Shown here: in pieces, positions 49,646 through 57,864 of the stretch
How the letters are laid out: each line of letters starts with the position of its first letter
Numbering within the stretch: the stretch's first letter is position 1
Assembly: GCA_002737365.1 (NCBI GenBank)
Contig: NSIL01000009.1
Coordinates: 50,500-114,499, forward strand
DNA: 64,000 nt
From: Acidobacterium sp.
GTDB lineage: Bacteria > Acidobacteriota > Vicinamibacteria > Vicinamibacterales > UBA2999
Reading direction: 5' to 3'
The notes under the pieces: generated by a model
Databases searched by the model: none
Seen by the model: the letters and a program-made list of their open reading frames with translations, nothing else
What the model was told of the DNA's origin: nothing
Program-made: the position numbers and the translations under genes

Positions 49646-49813
49646 GTGTTCCACCGTAGCGACTACGCTTTCATCACCGCCGCATTTCTGTCGTTTCTGT
49701 TCTCCATCTACTTGTGGTTCTCCGGCCAGCGCGAAGAAGGCCTGTTCGTGGGTATCTGGGTGCCCTCGATTCTGGCTTTCGCGACGCTGGTCGCGCAGGT
49801 CAAGGCCCGCTGA
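49646..49813 (+). CDS. Mini membrane protein 2 (55 aa)
   Basis: GTG at 49646, 5 bases after AAGGAGA, a strong ribosome-binding site. It has two hydrophobic segments (AFITAAFLSFLFSIYLWFSG and LFVGIWVPSILAFATLVAQV) and ends KAR. The hairpin between helices is QREEGL. A real gene is likely because of the SD and coding-like composition. Function unknown. Confidence 0.6.
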   Translation: MFHRSDYAFITAAFLSFLFSIYLWFSGQREEGLFVGIWVPSILAFATLVAQVKAR

Positions 49814-49814
49814 C

Positions 49815-49949
49815 ATGTCGGGTATGGGCATTTTCCTCGTCGGCCTCGGCGTCAGCACGCTGTGCCTCTTCGGCCTCTACTTCACGATGACGGAGATCTC
49901 TCGGCTCGGCCGTGAATCCGACGGGCGCGCGCGCGGGCAGCGGCGGTAA
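49815..49949 (+). CDS. Mini membrane protein 3 (44 aa)
   Basis: ATG 49815 lies one base after the previous stop. One helix (GIFLVGLGVSTLCLFGLYFTM) and a basic tail (ISRLGRESDGRARGQRR). Together with the two preceding genes it could form a small membrane complex. The next gene starts 4 bases later. Confidence 0.5.
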   Translation: MSGMGIFLVGLGVSTLCLFGLYFTMTEISRLGRESDGRARGQRR

Positions 49950-49953
49950 CGCC

Positions 49954-50694
49954 GTGCCGCCGACCTATCTCATCATCGCTGCCGGCAGCGCGATCGGGTC
50001 GTCGGTCGCGCGCCGTCTCGCCGCCGACGGGGCGACCCTCGTGCTCGCCGCACGGGACCGGTCGCGGATTGAGGCGCTGGCCGCCGAGGTCGACGGCCGG
50101 ATAGTGCAGGCGGACGCGACCAGCTTTGAAGACCTCGCGCAGTGTGCCCGCGAGGCCGCCGCGCTGACCGGACGTCTCGACGGCGTCTTGAACTGCGCCG
50201 GCTCGATCCTCCTGAAGCCAGCGCACCTGACGACCGCCGACGAGTTCGCCCAGGTGGTCACCACCAATCTCGTCTCCGCCTTCGCCACCGTGCGCGCCGC
50301 CGCGCTGGTGATGCGCCAGACCGGCGGGTCGATTGTCCTGATGAGTTCAGCCGCCGCCCAGATCGGCCTGCCCAGCCACGAGGCCATCGCTGCCGCCAAA
50401 GCGGGTGTCCTCGGCCTGATGCGATCCGCGGCCGCGACCTACGCGTCGTCCGGGATCAGGGTGAATGCCGTCGCGCCGGGGCTGGTCGAGTCTCCGCTGA
50501 GCCAGAGCATCACCTCGAATGAGGCCGCACTGAAGGCCTCAATTGCCATGCACCCCCTCGGACGGATCGGGACGCCCGAGGACATCGCGGGCGCCGTGCA
50601 CTGGCTCCTCGGTCCAGACAGTGGGTGGGTCACCGGCCAGGTCATCGGCGTCGACGGCGGACTGTCAGCCGTCAAAGGCCGCGTCCGGCAGTAG
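49954..50694 (+). CDS. SDR-family protein lacking the catalytic tyrosine
   Basis: 246 aa from GTG 49954; a GTG at 49912 would overlap the third mini protein. The Rossmann fold is shown by YLIIAAGSAIGSSVARRLAADGATLVLAARDR, VLNCAGS, SIVLMSSAAAQIGLPSHEAIAAAKAGVLGL and IRVNAVAPGLVESPL. The glycine motif reads AAGSAIGSS in place of TGxxxGIG, and the YxxxK tyrosine is isoleucine (IAAAK). Such proteins exist as a distinct HEAIAAAKAG subgroup; activity may differ or be lost. Confidence 0.75.
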   Translation: MPPTYLIIAAGSAIGSSVARRLAADGATLVLAARDRSRIEALAAEVDGRIVQADATSFEDLAQCAREAAALTGRLDGVLNCAGSILLKPAHLTTADEFAQVVTTNLVSAFATVRAAALVMRQTGGSIVLMSSAAAQIGLPSHEAIAAAKAGVLGLMRSAAATYASSGIRVNAVAPGLVESPLSQSITSNEAALKASIAMHPLGRIGTPEDIAGAVHWLLGPDSGWVTGQVIGVDGGLSAVKGRVRQ

Positions 50695-50709
50695 GATTGT
50701 CGAATACCA

Positions 50710-51282
50710 ATGACCACCGCAAAGATTCTCGCCTTCGCCGGCAGTGTGCGCCGCGACTCGTGGAACCGTAAGGTCCTGGAAGTGGCGGTGGCCGGAGCGC
50801 GGGAGGCCGGTGCCGAAGTGACGGTCGTCAATCTCAACGACTACCCCATGCCGATCTACGATGGCGACTGGCACGCCGAGCATGGTGTCCCAGCGGCGAT
50901 GCTCGAGTTGCGCCGCCTGATGATGGCCGCCAACGGCTTGCTGATTGCCAGCCCGGAATACAATGCCTCCATCACGCCGCTGCTGAAGAACACCATCGAC
51001 TGGCTGTCGCAGGACGCCAACGGCGACAGCGGCCGGGCACCGTTCGAGGGCAAGGTGGGCGGGCTGATGGGTGCCTCCCACAGCGCCTTCGGCACGATCC
51101 GCGCCTTGCCGCATGTGTCGTCGATTCTCTCCAACCTCGGCGTGCTCATGCTGCCGATCGTCGCCGTGCCTGGCGTGGCGAAGGCGTTCGACGAATCGGG
51201 CGCCATGACCAACGAACGGACCCGGTTGACGCTGTCGGCGCTCGGTGCGCGCGTCGCGACCACCATCGTCAAACTGGGTTAG
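50710..51282 (+). CDS. NADPH-dependent FMN reductase
   Basis: 190 aa. The flavodoxin-like fold shows AFAGSVRRDSWNRKVLEVA (FMN phosphate loop), PEYNASITPLLKNTIDWLS and MGASHSAFGTIRALPHVSSIL, typical of the NADPH-dependent FMN/azo/chromate reductase family (ArsH/YieF type). A soluble enzyme that may reduce quinones or metals. It lies 15 bases after the SDR. Confidence 0.85.
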   Translation: MTTAKILAFAGSVRRDSWNRKVLEVAVAGAREAGAEVTVVNLNDYPMPIYDGDWHAEHGVPAAMLELRRLMMAANGLLIASPEYNASITPLLKNTIDWLSQDANGDSGRAPFEGKVGGLMGASHSAFGTIRALPHVSSILSNLGVLMLPIVAVPGVAKAFDESGAMTNERTRLTLSALGARVATTIVKLG

Positions 51283-51286
51283 CCGC

Positions 51287-52069
51287 GTGGCCCGACCGAG
51301 CGAGTACGATCGCTTCGCCGATATCTACCAGGTCTGGACCGACACCGCGGCGTCAACGCCGGCCAACCTGTCGTTCTATGTCGACGCCTACGTCAGCGAG
51401 CCTGGTCCCGTCGTGGAGCTGGGGGTCGGCGACGGCCGCATTGCCGTGGCGGCCGCGATCCGGGGACGGTCCGTGGTCGGCGTCGATCTGTCAGTGGCGA
51501 TGCTCGACCAATGCCGCCTTCGTGCGCAAGCGGCCGGCGTGCTCGACCAGCTCACGCTGCTGAACGCCGACTTTCGTGATTTTCAACTCGACCAGCCCGC
51601 GGCCTTGATCGCCTTGCCCTACCACAGCCTCGGCCATCTCGTGGCGCTCGACGACAAGCGTCGTGCGATGGCACAGGTCTTCTCCCAGCTCCGCCCTGGC
51701 GGCCGCTTCATCTTCGACGATTTTCTGATGACGCCGCTCCTGATCGACCACATGCGGCAAGTGCAGTTGCGAGCCGAGTACCAGTTGGCCAACGGCGCTG
51801 ATGCGCTGTTATGGGTGACGTCACTGGTGGATGAGGCGTCGCACTCGATCAAGGTCGTGACGTGGGAAGATGAGCTCGACTCACAGGGCGCGCTGGTGCA
51901 GAGACGGTATCGTCGGCTGAGTCTCAGTTGGCTCGAGCCGTCGCAGGCGCGTGCGCTGCTCACTGACGCCGGGTTCGTGATTGAATCGTGCTTCGGAGAT
52001 TTCGCCGGCACGCCGTTCGCGGACGCCTCGGCGCACGAGCAGATCTGGCTCGCCCGCCGACCGACGTAA
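51287..52069 (+). CDS. Class I SAM-dependent methyltransferase
   Basis: 260 aa from GTG 51287. Motifs: YDRFADIYQVWTDTAAS, VVELGVGDGRIAVAAAIRG (SAM binding), VGVDLSVAMLDQCRLRAQ, LPYHSLGHLVAL and FSQLRPGGRFIFDDFL. The acidic DDF and the C-terminal DAGFVIESCFGDF are of the general type. The substrate is unknown. It starts 4 bases after the FMN reductase. Confidence 0.78.
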   Translation: MARPSEYDRFADIYQVWTDTAASTPANLSFYVDAYVSEPGPVVELGVGDGRIAVAAAIRGRSVVGVDLSVAMLDQCRLRAQAAGVLDQLTLLNADFRDFQLDQPAALIALPYHSLGHLVALDDKRRAMAQVFSQLRPGGRFIFDDFLMTPLLIDHMRQVQLRAEYQLANGADALLWVTSLVDEASHSIKVVTWEDELDSQGALVQRRYRRLSLSWLEPSQARALLTDAGFVIESCFGDFAGTPFADASAHEQIWLARRPT

Positions 52070-52082
52070 GGGAGAATAAGCC

Positions 52083-52442
52083 ATGATCGGAACCGCAGGC
52101 CTGCAGGGCCTTCGGGTGGAGTGTCTTGTCGGCATCCACCCACACGAGCGTGCGACGCCACAGTCCGTGCTCTTCGACATCGAGCTGGATTACGACTTTG
52201 CCGCCGCGGCCACCGGTGACGCGATTGAGGCGGCCGTGGACTACACCGCCGTGGCCAGCCAGGTCACCGAGCTCGCGATTCGGCGGCAGTTCCAGTTGAT
52301 CGAGACGATGGTGGAGGAGTCGGCAGCGATGTTGCTGTCGCGGTTTCCGCAGGTGACTCGGGTTCGGATCGAAATTCGCAAGCCGGCCGCGGTGCCGGCG
52401 GCGGCGTGCTCCTTGGTCCGCGTGGAGCGAGTCCGTTCGTGA
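52083..52442 (+). CDS. folB: Dihydroneopterin aldolase
   Basis: 119 aa. GLQGLRVECLVGIHPHERATPQSVLFDIELD and VDYTAVASQVTELAIRRQFQLIETMVEESAAMLLSRF match FolB, including the conserved glutamate that binds the pterin. It acts in folate synthesis. Its stop overlaps the next gene (GTGA), a pteridine-reductase-like SDR, supporting the pterin role of both. Confidence 0.88.
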   Translation: MIGTAGLQGLRVECLVGIHPHERATPQSVLFDIELDYDFAAAATGDAIEAAVDYTAVASQVTELAIRRQFQLIETMVEESAAMLLSRFPQVTRVRIEIRKPAAVPAAACSLVRVERVRS

Positions 52443-53164
52443 GCGCGGTCGCCCCTGTCGCCATCGTCACCGGCGGTGCCCGCAGGCTCGGCCGCCATCT
52501 GTGCATGACGCTGGCCGCACGCGGCTACGACGTCGTGATCCTGTATCGAAGTTCCGCTGAGGCGGCACAGGCGCTCGTGGCCGACCTTGCCGCGACGGGA
52601 CGCCGCGCCCGCGCGCGAGCGGTGGATGTGGGCGTCGAGGCGCAGGTGGCCGAGACGTTTGCGGAGATCGCGCGCATGGAGGGCCGCGTTGATCTGCTCG
52701 TGAACAACGTCGGCAACTACAACCCGCAGGACGTCACCAGGCTGACCCCGGCGGTGTGGGATGCCACGCTGGCGACCAATCTCTCAGGTGCCTACTACTG
52801 CTGCTTTCATGCGCTCCCGTTGATACCGGCGGACGGCAACATCATCAACATTGGGATGGCCGGACTCGAAGGCACGCGCGCCAACGTGCGCGGTGCTGAC
52901 TACTACGTCAGCAAGACCGGCCTGCTATCCCTGACCCGATCGCTGGCGGCCGGGTATGCCTCGCGCGGGATTCGCGTCAACATGGTCTCGCCGGGTCAGC
53001 TCGATAACTCCATCGACCTGCCGTCGCCAGACGAGATTGGGCAGACGGTGCCGCTCGGCCGCGCCGGCGAGATGCACGATATCGCGCAGGCGGTCGAGTA
53101 CCTGCTGGAGGCCCGGTATGTCACCGGGGTCAACCTCGACGTCGCCGGCGGCTATCGGCTGTAG
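52439..53164 (+). CDS. folM: Pteridine-reductase-like SDR (FolM type)
   Basis: 241 aa from GTG 52439. The NADPH motif reads TGGARRLG, the TGxxxRxG form that marks pteridine reductases, in place of TGxxxGIG. The catalytic Tyr and Lys are in ADYYVSKTG, and NNVGNY and NLSGAYY are typical. Directly coupled to folB, so a dihydromonapterin or dihydrofolate reductase is likely. General FabG-type activity cannot be ruled out. Confidence 0.78.
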   Translation: MSAVAPVAIVTGGARRLGRHLCMTLAARGYDVVILYRSSAEAAQALVADLAATGRRARARAVDVGVEAQVAETFAEIARMEGRVDLLVNNVGNYNPQDVTRLTPAVWDATLATNLSGAYYCCFHALPLIPADGNIINIGMAGLEGTRANVRGADYYVSKTGLLSLTRSLAAGYASRGIRVNMVSPGQLDNSIDLPSPDEIGQTVPLGRAGEMHDIAQAVEYLLEARYVTGVNLDVAGGYRL

Positions 53165-53170
53165 CGCCAG

Positions 53171-54322
53171 ATGACGAGCGCCTCCGCGCTAGTGCCGCTG
53201 TGGAATCGCGGCGCCGAATGGGAGCGCCGGCTCGCGATGGTGCGCGAGGCGCGGTCGTTCCTGTATTTGTCCACGTTCTACATCGAGCACGACTCGTATG
53301 GCCTTGGCATGCTGGCCGAGTTGGTCGCGGCTCAGAGGCGGGGTGTCGCGGTCAACTTGCTGATCGACGGGTTTGGTCAGCGCCTTGGTGGCGTGCTGAT
53401 GTCCAGTCAGCAGCAGGCCACGCTCGACGCCATGCTGAACGATCTGCTCCGCGCGGGGGCCATCGTCACGACTTACCACCCCGCCCGACGCCTGCAGCGG
53501 TGGCTGGGTGGCGGCCAGCACGTCAAAATCCAGGTCTCGGAAGCAGGGGAGGCGATCTTCGGCAGCAGCAACTTGAGCCGCTCGTCGTACCAGGGCTGGA
53601 ACGAATACTCCGTCGCACTGCGTGGCCCCGTCGTGCGCGCGTTGCTCGACAGCTATCGAGAGATTGGCGGCGTCGTGAACGAATCACATCTTCGGCAATT
53701 GGACGAGGTGGCCGATCCCGGTGCGGCCGACCTGGTGCTTGATTACTGGCTGTGCAACCCCAACACCGGCCAGGGCATGACTGGTCCACTCGGCTGGCGT
53801 GGCCGCAACCTCGTGACCGACCGCCTGATCGAGCAGATCGTCACTGCGCAGCGGTCGATCGACCTCACCAGTTTCTACTTCAAGCCGGTCGAGCCACTGC
53901 TGGCCGCACTCGTCGCCGCGGCACGGCGGGGCGTGCAGGTCGAGGTGCACCACTCGCATCGCGAGGCGCTGCCGGCGACCGACCTGGCGTGGCTCGCGGC
54001 GGCCGCCCACTACCATCGCCTGCTGGCGGCGGGCGTGCGCATCTACGAGAATCGGCGCGGCGAGCACTCGAAGATCGTGCTGATCGATGACGAGTGGGTC
54101 GCGTTCGGCAGCTACAATTTCGAGCACGCGGCCCACGATCGGCTGGCCGAGGCCATGCTGGCCAGCCGCGATGTCCGCGCGACGCAGCCGGCCGCTGAAA
54201 TCTTTGCGGAGCTGCGCCGCAACCCGGACAACATGCTGGTGACGCCGGAGGTGGTGGCCGAATGGCCGGCCCGTCTCAGGGCGCGGCTGTGGCTGCTCGG
54301 TCGATTCAAGAGGTGGATGTGA
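53171..54322 (+). CDS. Phospholipase D-type / cardiolipin synthase-like protein
   Basis: 383 aa with two PLD domains. HKD1 reads HVKIQVSEAGEAIFGSSN near residue 117, with glutamate where the last aspartate of HxKxxxxD is usual; HKD2 is EHSKIVLIDDEWVAFGSYN. No membrane helix is obvious, unlike most cardiolipin synthases. SLYLSTFYIEHDSYG and RRGVAVNLLIDGFG are family-like. It likely transfers phosphatidyl groups. Its stop overlaps the next start. Confidence 0.82.
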   Translation: MTSASALVPLWNRGAEWERRLAMVREARSFLYLSTFYIEHDSYGLGMLAELVAAQRRGVAVNLLIDGFGQRLGGVLMSSQQQATLDAMLNDLLRAGAIVTTYHPARRLQRWLGGGQHVKIQVSEAGEAIFGSSNLSRSSYQGWNEYSVALRGPVVRALLDSYREIGGVVNESHLRQLDEVADPGAADLVLDYWLCNPNTGQGMTGPLGWRGRNLVTDRLIEQIVTAQRSIDLTSFYFKPVEPLLAALVAAARRGVQVEVHHSHREALPATDLAWLAAAAHYHRLLAAGVRIYENRRGEHSKIVLIDDEWVAFGSYNFEHAAHDRLAEAMLASRDVRATQPAAEIFAELRRNPDNMLVTPEVVAEWPARLRARLWLLGRFKRWM

Positions 54323-54906
54323 GCCTGCAGTTCAAGGAGATCGAGCACAAGTACGTGATCGACGACGAGTTCGATCTGCCACGCTTCAGGCAAGCGGTGG
54401 CGGCGCTCGGCCCCATCCGGATCGGCGCCGTGAGCGTAGTAGACCGCTACTTCCTGACCGAGGGTGGCCACGCGCGCCACTACCTGGTTCGGCATCGCTA
54501 CGATGCCGAGCTCCATCACTTGACGATTAAGACACTGGGCGCCGACACCGAAGTGCGCGACGAGGTCAACCTCGACCTCGGGCACCATGCGGGTCCCCAG
54601 GCCGTGCAGGTGGATGCGTTCATGGATCGGCTTGGCGTGGTCTGGCGCGGTACGCTCAACAAGCAGCTTGAAGTGTGGTACTTCCCTGACTGCGAGGTCG
54701 TCTACTATCAGGCCTCGAGCTCGTCGGCCTCGGTCCGCTGCGTGGAGTTTGAGGCGACGCGCAAGGACTCGCTCGACGAGGCGCTCGCCACCGTCGAGCG
54801 GTACGAGCGCGCCACGGGGTTTGCGGGCGCGTCGAGATCGCGACGCTCGCTGCCGCAGCTCCTGTTCCCCGACCTTGACGAGACGCTCGCCCGGCGCGAC
54901 GGCTGA
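54319..54906 (+). CDS. CYTH-domain protein (triphosphate-binding)
   Basis: 195 aa from GTG 54319. The ExExK signature is FKEIEHKYVI (residues 6-14). The chain has VVDRYFLTEGGHARHYLVRHRYDAELHHLTIK and FEATRKDSLDEALATVERYERATGF, typical of CYTH tunnel folds that bind triphosphates. Possible roles include triphosphatase or polyphosphate-linked functions. Overlaps the PLD gene by 4 bases. Confidence 0.8.
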   Translation: MSLQFKEIEHKYVIDDEFDLPRFRQAVAALGPIRIGAVSVVDRYFLTEGGHARHYLVRHRYDAELHHLTIKTLGADTEVRDEVNLDLGHHAGPQAVQVDAFMDRLGVVWRGTLNKQLEVWYFPDCEVVYYQASSSSASVRCVEFEATRKDSLDEALATVERYERATGFAGASRSRRSLPQLLFPDLDETLARRDG

Positions 54907-54920
54907 CCGTCACGACTCGC

Positions 54921-55034
54921 CGGGCCCGCCTTCAACACTTCCACCGCCTTCTCGATCGGGGCGTCGCGGCCCTTCACGAAGTCTGCGGGAGTGTTATCGA
55001 TGTACACGTCCGGCGGCACGCCGTAGTTCTCCAT
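54921..55034 (-). pseudogene. C-terminal fragment of an S41-type peptidase
   Basis: Reading leftward from ATG 55034: MENYGVPPDVYIDNTPADFVKGRDAPIEKAVEVLKAG. This matches the last 40 or so residues of tail-specific S41 proteases (family GVPPDVYVDNTP). No catalytic domain is present on either side. It abuts, head to head, a second fragment on the other strand. Confidence 0.5.
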
Positions 55035-55048
55035 GTTCTGGCCTGGTC

Positions 55049-55216
55049 GGCCGCGCGCACGACGACACCATCAAGAGCAACGATGCCATTCGCAATCCCT
55101 ACCCGACCGTGCTCGAGGTCCTGCAGAATGACGCCGGGCTGTCGAAGGTCCAGGCCGGCGCCTTCGCGTCCTTGGGGGTGTTCAACTAGATCGTCGAGCA
55201 CCGCGAGGGGGCCATG
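55049..55216 (+). pseudogene. Fragment of an alkaline-phosphatase/sulfatase-superfamily protein with in-frame TAG
   Basis: The frame RAHDDTIKSNDAIRNPYPTVLEVLQNDAGLSKVQAGAFASLGVFN stops at TAG 55187-55189 and resumes IVEHREGAMT. The DAIRNPYPTVLEVLQ block is found in alkaline-phosphatase-like proteins that follow it with FNYIVEH. TAC to TAG would explain the stop. No start codon or rest of the domain exists nearby. Confidence 0.45.
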
Positions 55217-55294
55217 ACCCGCCCCGCCGGTTCAGTAGCCAACCGCCGCCGGGTTGACGCCGACGAAGGCTTCAACGTCTACTCATGGGCAACC

Positions 55295-56422
55295 ATGACC
55301 ATGAAGCCCCTTGCCATCACTGCTTTGTTGCTGACGATCCTGGCCGTCGCCCCGGCGATGCGCGCGCAGTCGGTTCCGCTTGACGGGCCGGTCGGTCCGA
55401 GTCCTTATACCGTGTTGCGGGGATGGCAAAAGCCGTTCGCCGGTCCCGGCTACGCCTTTGGCGGCAACTCCGGCGTGTTTGCGGAGTCGCGGGACCGCAT
55501 CTTCATCCTGCAACGTGGCGAGTTCAAGCTGCCGGACCCGCTGCCGGCCGAGTACGGTGGCTTCGCCGGTTCGCTCAAGATGAACGTGCTGAGCCTCGCC
55601 GATCGGCGTGAGTGGCGCAATTGCCTCTACACCCTCGATCGCACTGGCAAGGTCAAAGAGCGCTGGACCGAGTGGGACCACCTCTGCGAGGGCTCGAGCG
55701 GCCCGGGCCCGCATCGCATCCGGATCAGCCCCTACGACCAGGAACGCCGCGTGTGGGTGGTCAACGAAACCTTCCACACCATCTATGTCTTCTCGAACGA
55801 CGGCAAGAAATTGTTGAAGACGCTGGGTGAGAAAAACGTCGCTGGCAGCGACGCCACGCACTTCGCCAAGCCGCAGGATGTCGCGTTCCTGCCCGATGGC
55901 CGCGTGCTGATCGCCGACGGTCTCGACAACCACCGCGTCATGATCCTGGACCGCGACCTGAAGTACCTCGGCGAGTTTGGCGGCAACGGCAAGGGACCGG
56001 GGCAGTTCAGCGGCGTCCATGCCATCGCCGTCGGGCCTGGTAACCGCATTTTCGCGCTCGATCGCTCGGGCGGCCGCATCAACGTGTTCAGGACGACGGC
56101 TGATCCGGCCAAGGTGGAGTTCGTGACCGCCTTCCCCGGCTTCTCGCTGCCGCTCGACCTCATCGTCAACGACGACAGCCTGTGGCTCACCGACCTGAAG
56201 CCGCTGCGCTTCGTGAAGCTCGACTTTAACGGGAACCACCTCTACACCTGGCTGGTACCGCCGGATTTGCCGGATGGCTATCTCGAAGTGCACACCTTCT
56301 CGGTGGATTCCGACGGTAACCTCTATGGCGGTGACAACCAGTACGGACGCACACAGAAGTTCGTGCCCAAACCGGGCGCGGATCCGAAACAACTAATCCG
56401 CGCGCCCTGGGTGGCGCGGTAG
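55295..56422 (+). CDS. Secreted NHL-repeat beta-propeller protein
   Basis: 375 aa; ATG 55295 (ATG 55301 also fits). Signal peptide ends at AMRAQ. About six blades with NHL-type repeats: FAKPQDVAFLPDGRVLIADGLDNHRVMILDRDLKYLGEFGGNGKGPGQFSGVHAIAVGPGNRIFALDRSGGRINVF. Such proteins bind ligands or form scaffolds outside the membrane. No catalytic motif is visible. Confidence 0.8.
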   Translation: MTMKPLAITALLLTILAVAPAMRAQSVPLDGPVGPSPYTVLRGWQKPFAGPGYAFGGNSGVFAESRDRIFILQRGEFKLPDPLPAEYGGFAGSLKMNVLSLADRREWRNCLYTLDRTGKVKERWTEWDHLCEGSSGPGPHRIRISPYDQERRVWVVNETFHTIYVFSNDGKKLLKTLGEKNVAGSDATHFAKPQDVAFLPDGRVLIADGLDNHRVMILDRDLKYLGEFGGNGKGPGQFSGVHAIAVGPGNRIFALDRSGGRINVFRTTADPAKVEFVTAFPGFSLPLDLIVNDDSLWLTDLKPLRFVKLDFNGNHLYTWLVPPDLPDGYLEVHTFSVDSDGNLYGGDNQYGRTQKFVPKPGADPKQLIRAPWVAR

Positions 56423-56427
56423 GAAAT

Positions 56428-56742
56428 ATGATGATTCGTCGCGGCGACCGTGTGCTGTTCACGCCCGAGGGCGAGATTCAGCTGTCGGGTGAGGCCGACG
56501 ACAAGGCGTCGGCCTCCGGTTCCCTCAAGGGCCGCACGGTCGCTAACTCGCCGATGCCGGCAGTACTCACGGGCGCACTGATCGGCCGCATCGGCAATGG
56601 CGCGCCGTTCCCCATCGGCAACCAGAGCGTGCCGCTACCCATGCCGGGAGACGGGCCGCTGTGGCTGGGCATCAACGACGATCAGGTCAGCGACAACGCC
56701 GGCGCCCTCGTCGTGAGAGTGATCGTGACGCGCGGACGATAA
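56428..56742 (+). CDS. LecA/PA-IL-like domain protein without signal peptide
   Basis: 104 aa. IRRGDRVLFTPEGEIQLSGEADDKASASGS and GALIGRIGNGAPFPIGNQ with DGPLWLGINDDQVSDNAGALVVRV match the PA-IL-like sugar-binding fold in which GALIG and LGINDD are landmarks. Relatives usually have a signal peptide, which is missing here, so an N-terminal truncation is possible. It follows the NHL gene after 5 bases. Confidence 0.6.
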   Translation: MMIRRGDRVLFTPEGEIQLSGEADDKASASGSLKGRTVANSPMPAVLTGALIGRIGNGAPFPIGNQSVPLPMPGDGPLWLGINDDQVSDNAGALVVRVIVTRGR

Positions 56743-56743
56743 G

Positions 56744-57826
56744 TTATTTCGTCGCGGGGACGGCCGGCAGGGCCTTGCCCTTCAGGTCAACCAGGCGGTT
56801 CGCCAGGATGTTGACCACCACCGCGTCATTGCGAATCGCCGAGAGATAAGCGGCGCGCAGCAACTGCTCGCGACGGCCTCGGAGTGCGCTGGTGATCGCG
56901 TCCTTCACGACCGGCATGCTCGGATCCTTCTGGCCGGCGGTGTCCTTGGCCACGAACAGGACAATGGTGTGGGCGCCGGCGTTGCTGACGACGCGAACCG
57001 AGCCGGGCTCGGACTTCAGGACCGCGTCGCGCAGTGCCGGGGGCGCCTGCTGCAGGCGTGAGATCGGGATGAAGCCCAGGTCGCCACCGCGTGGCGCCGA
57101 CTGCGGGTCCTCGGAGAAGTCCGCGGCGAGGTCACCAAACGCCACGCCCGACTTCAGTCGCTCCATCAGCATCTGGGTCTTGGCGGCCGCCTCTTGCGGA
57201 CTCTTCGCATCGTCGCCCGAGCGATTGGCGATGTCCTGGTCCTGGACCGGCGTGACCGCGATCTGCGCGATGTGGTAGGCGTCCTCGGCCCGATTGAACT
57301 GCGCCTTGTTGGCGGTGAAGAAGTCGGTCACTTCCTGATCGGTGACGACGATCTTCTTGACGACTTCCTGTTCGACGACTTTCTGCGTCAGCATGTCGCG
57401 GCGCAGCGCTTCGCGCATGTCGGCGGTGGTCAGGTTGCGCGCAGCGAGGCTCTTCTCGAAGGCTTCGGGCGTGATGTTCTTCTTGCCCTCTTCGAACGCC
57501 TTGTCGACGTCGGTGTCGGGCAGTTCGATCTTCAGTTCCTTGGCCTTGGCCATCAGCAGGTCCTGGACGATCAGCTCGTTGAGGATGCCCAGCTTGGCGG
57601 TCGCGATCTCTTCCTCGGACGGCGTGGCGTTGTCCTGCGCCGTGCGGCGGTAGGTCTTCTCGACCTCATCCAGCTTGATTTCCCGGCCGTTCACGGTGGC
57701 CCAGGCATTCGCGGATGCGGCTGGCGTCGCGGGTGTCGACTGGCACGCGCCGGTCAGGCTGGCCATCGAGACGATGGCCAGCGCGGCAAGGTAAGGGCGG
57801 GCAAAGAAGGTCGCGAGTCTGTTCAT
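56744..57826 (-). CDS. SurA-like peptidyl-prolyl isomerase lipoprotein
   Basis: 360 aa from ATG 57826 (57835 and the longer frame to 57868 are open). The lipobox LTGAC is at residues 24-28, so it is anchored after cleavage. The SurA N-domain has AWATVNGREIKLDEVEKTYRRTAQ, then the parvulin domain YHIAQIAVTPVQDQDIANRS and FGDLAADFSEDPQSAPRGGDLGFIPISRL. It should fold outer-membrane or exported proteins. It is 29 bases after the cobalamin operon. Confidence 0.85.
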   Translation of the reverse strand: MNRLATFFARPYLAALAIVSMASLTGACQSTPATPAASANAWATVNGREIKLDEVEKTYRRTAQDNATPSEEEIATAKLGILNELIVQDLLMAKAKELKIELPDTDVDKAFEEGKKNITPEAFEKSLAARNLTTADMREALRRDMLTQKVVEQEVVKKIVVTDQEVTDFFTANKAQFNRAEDAYHIAQIAVTPVQDQDIANRSGDDAKSPQEAAAKTQMLMERLKSGVAFGDLAADFSEDPQSAPRGGDLGFIPISRLQQAPPALRDAVLKSEPGSVRVVSNAGAHTIVLFVAKDTAGQKDPSMPVVKDAITSALRGRREQLLRAAYLSAIRNDAVVVNILANRLVDLKGKALPAVPATK

Positions 57827-57864
57827 TTGATCCATTGTATGCGGCCAACCGCCGCGATGGGGCA

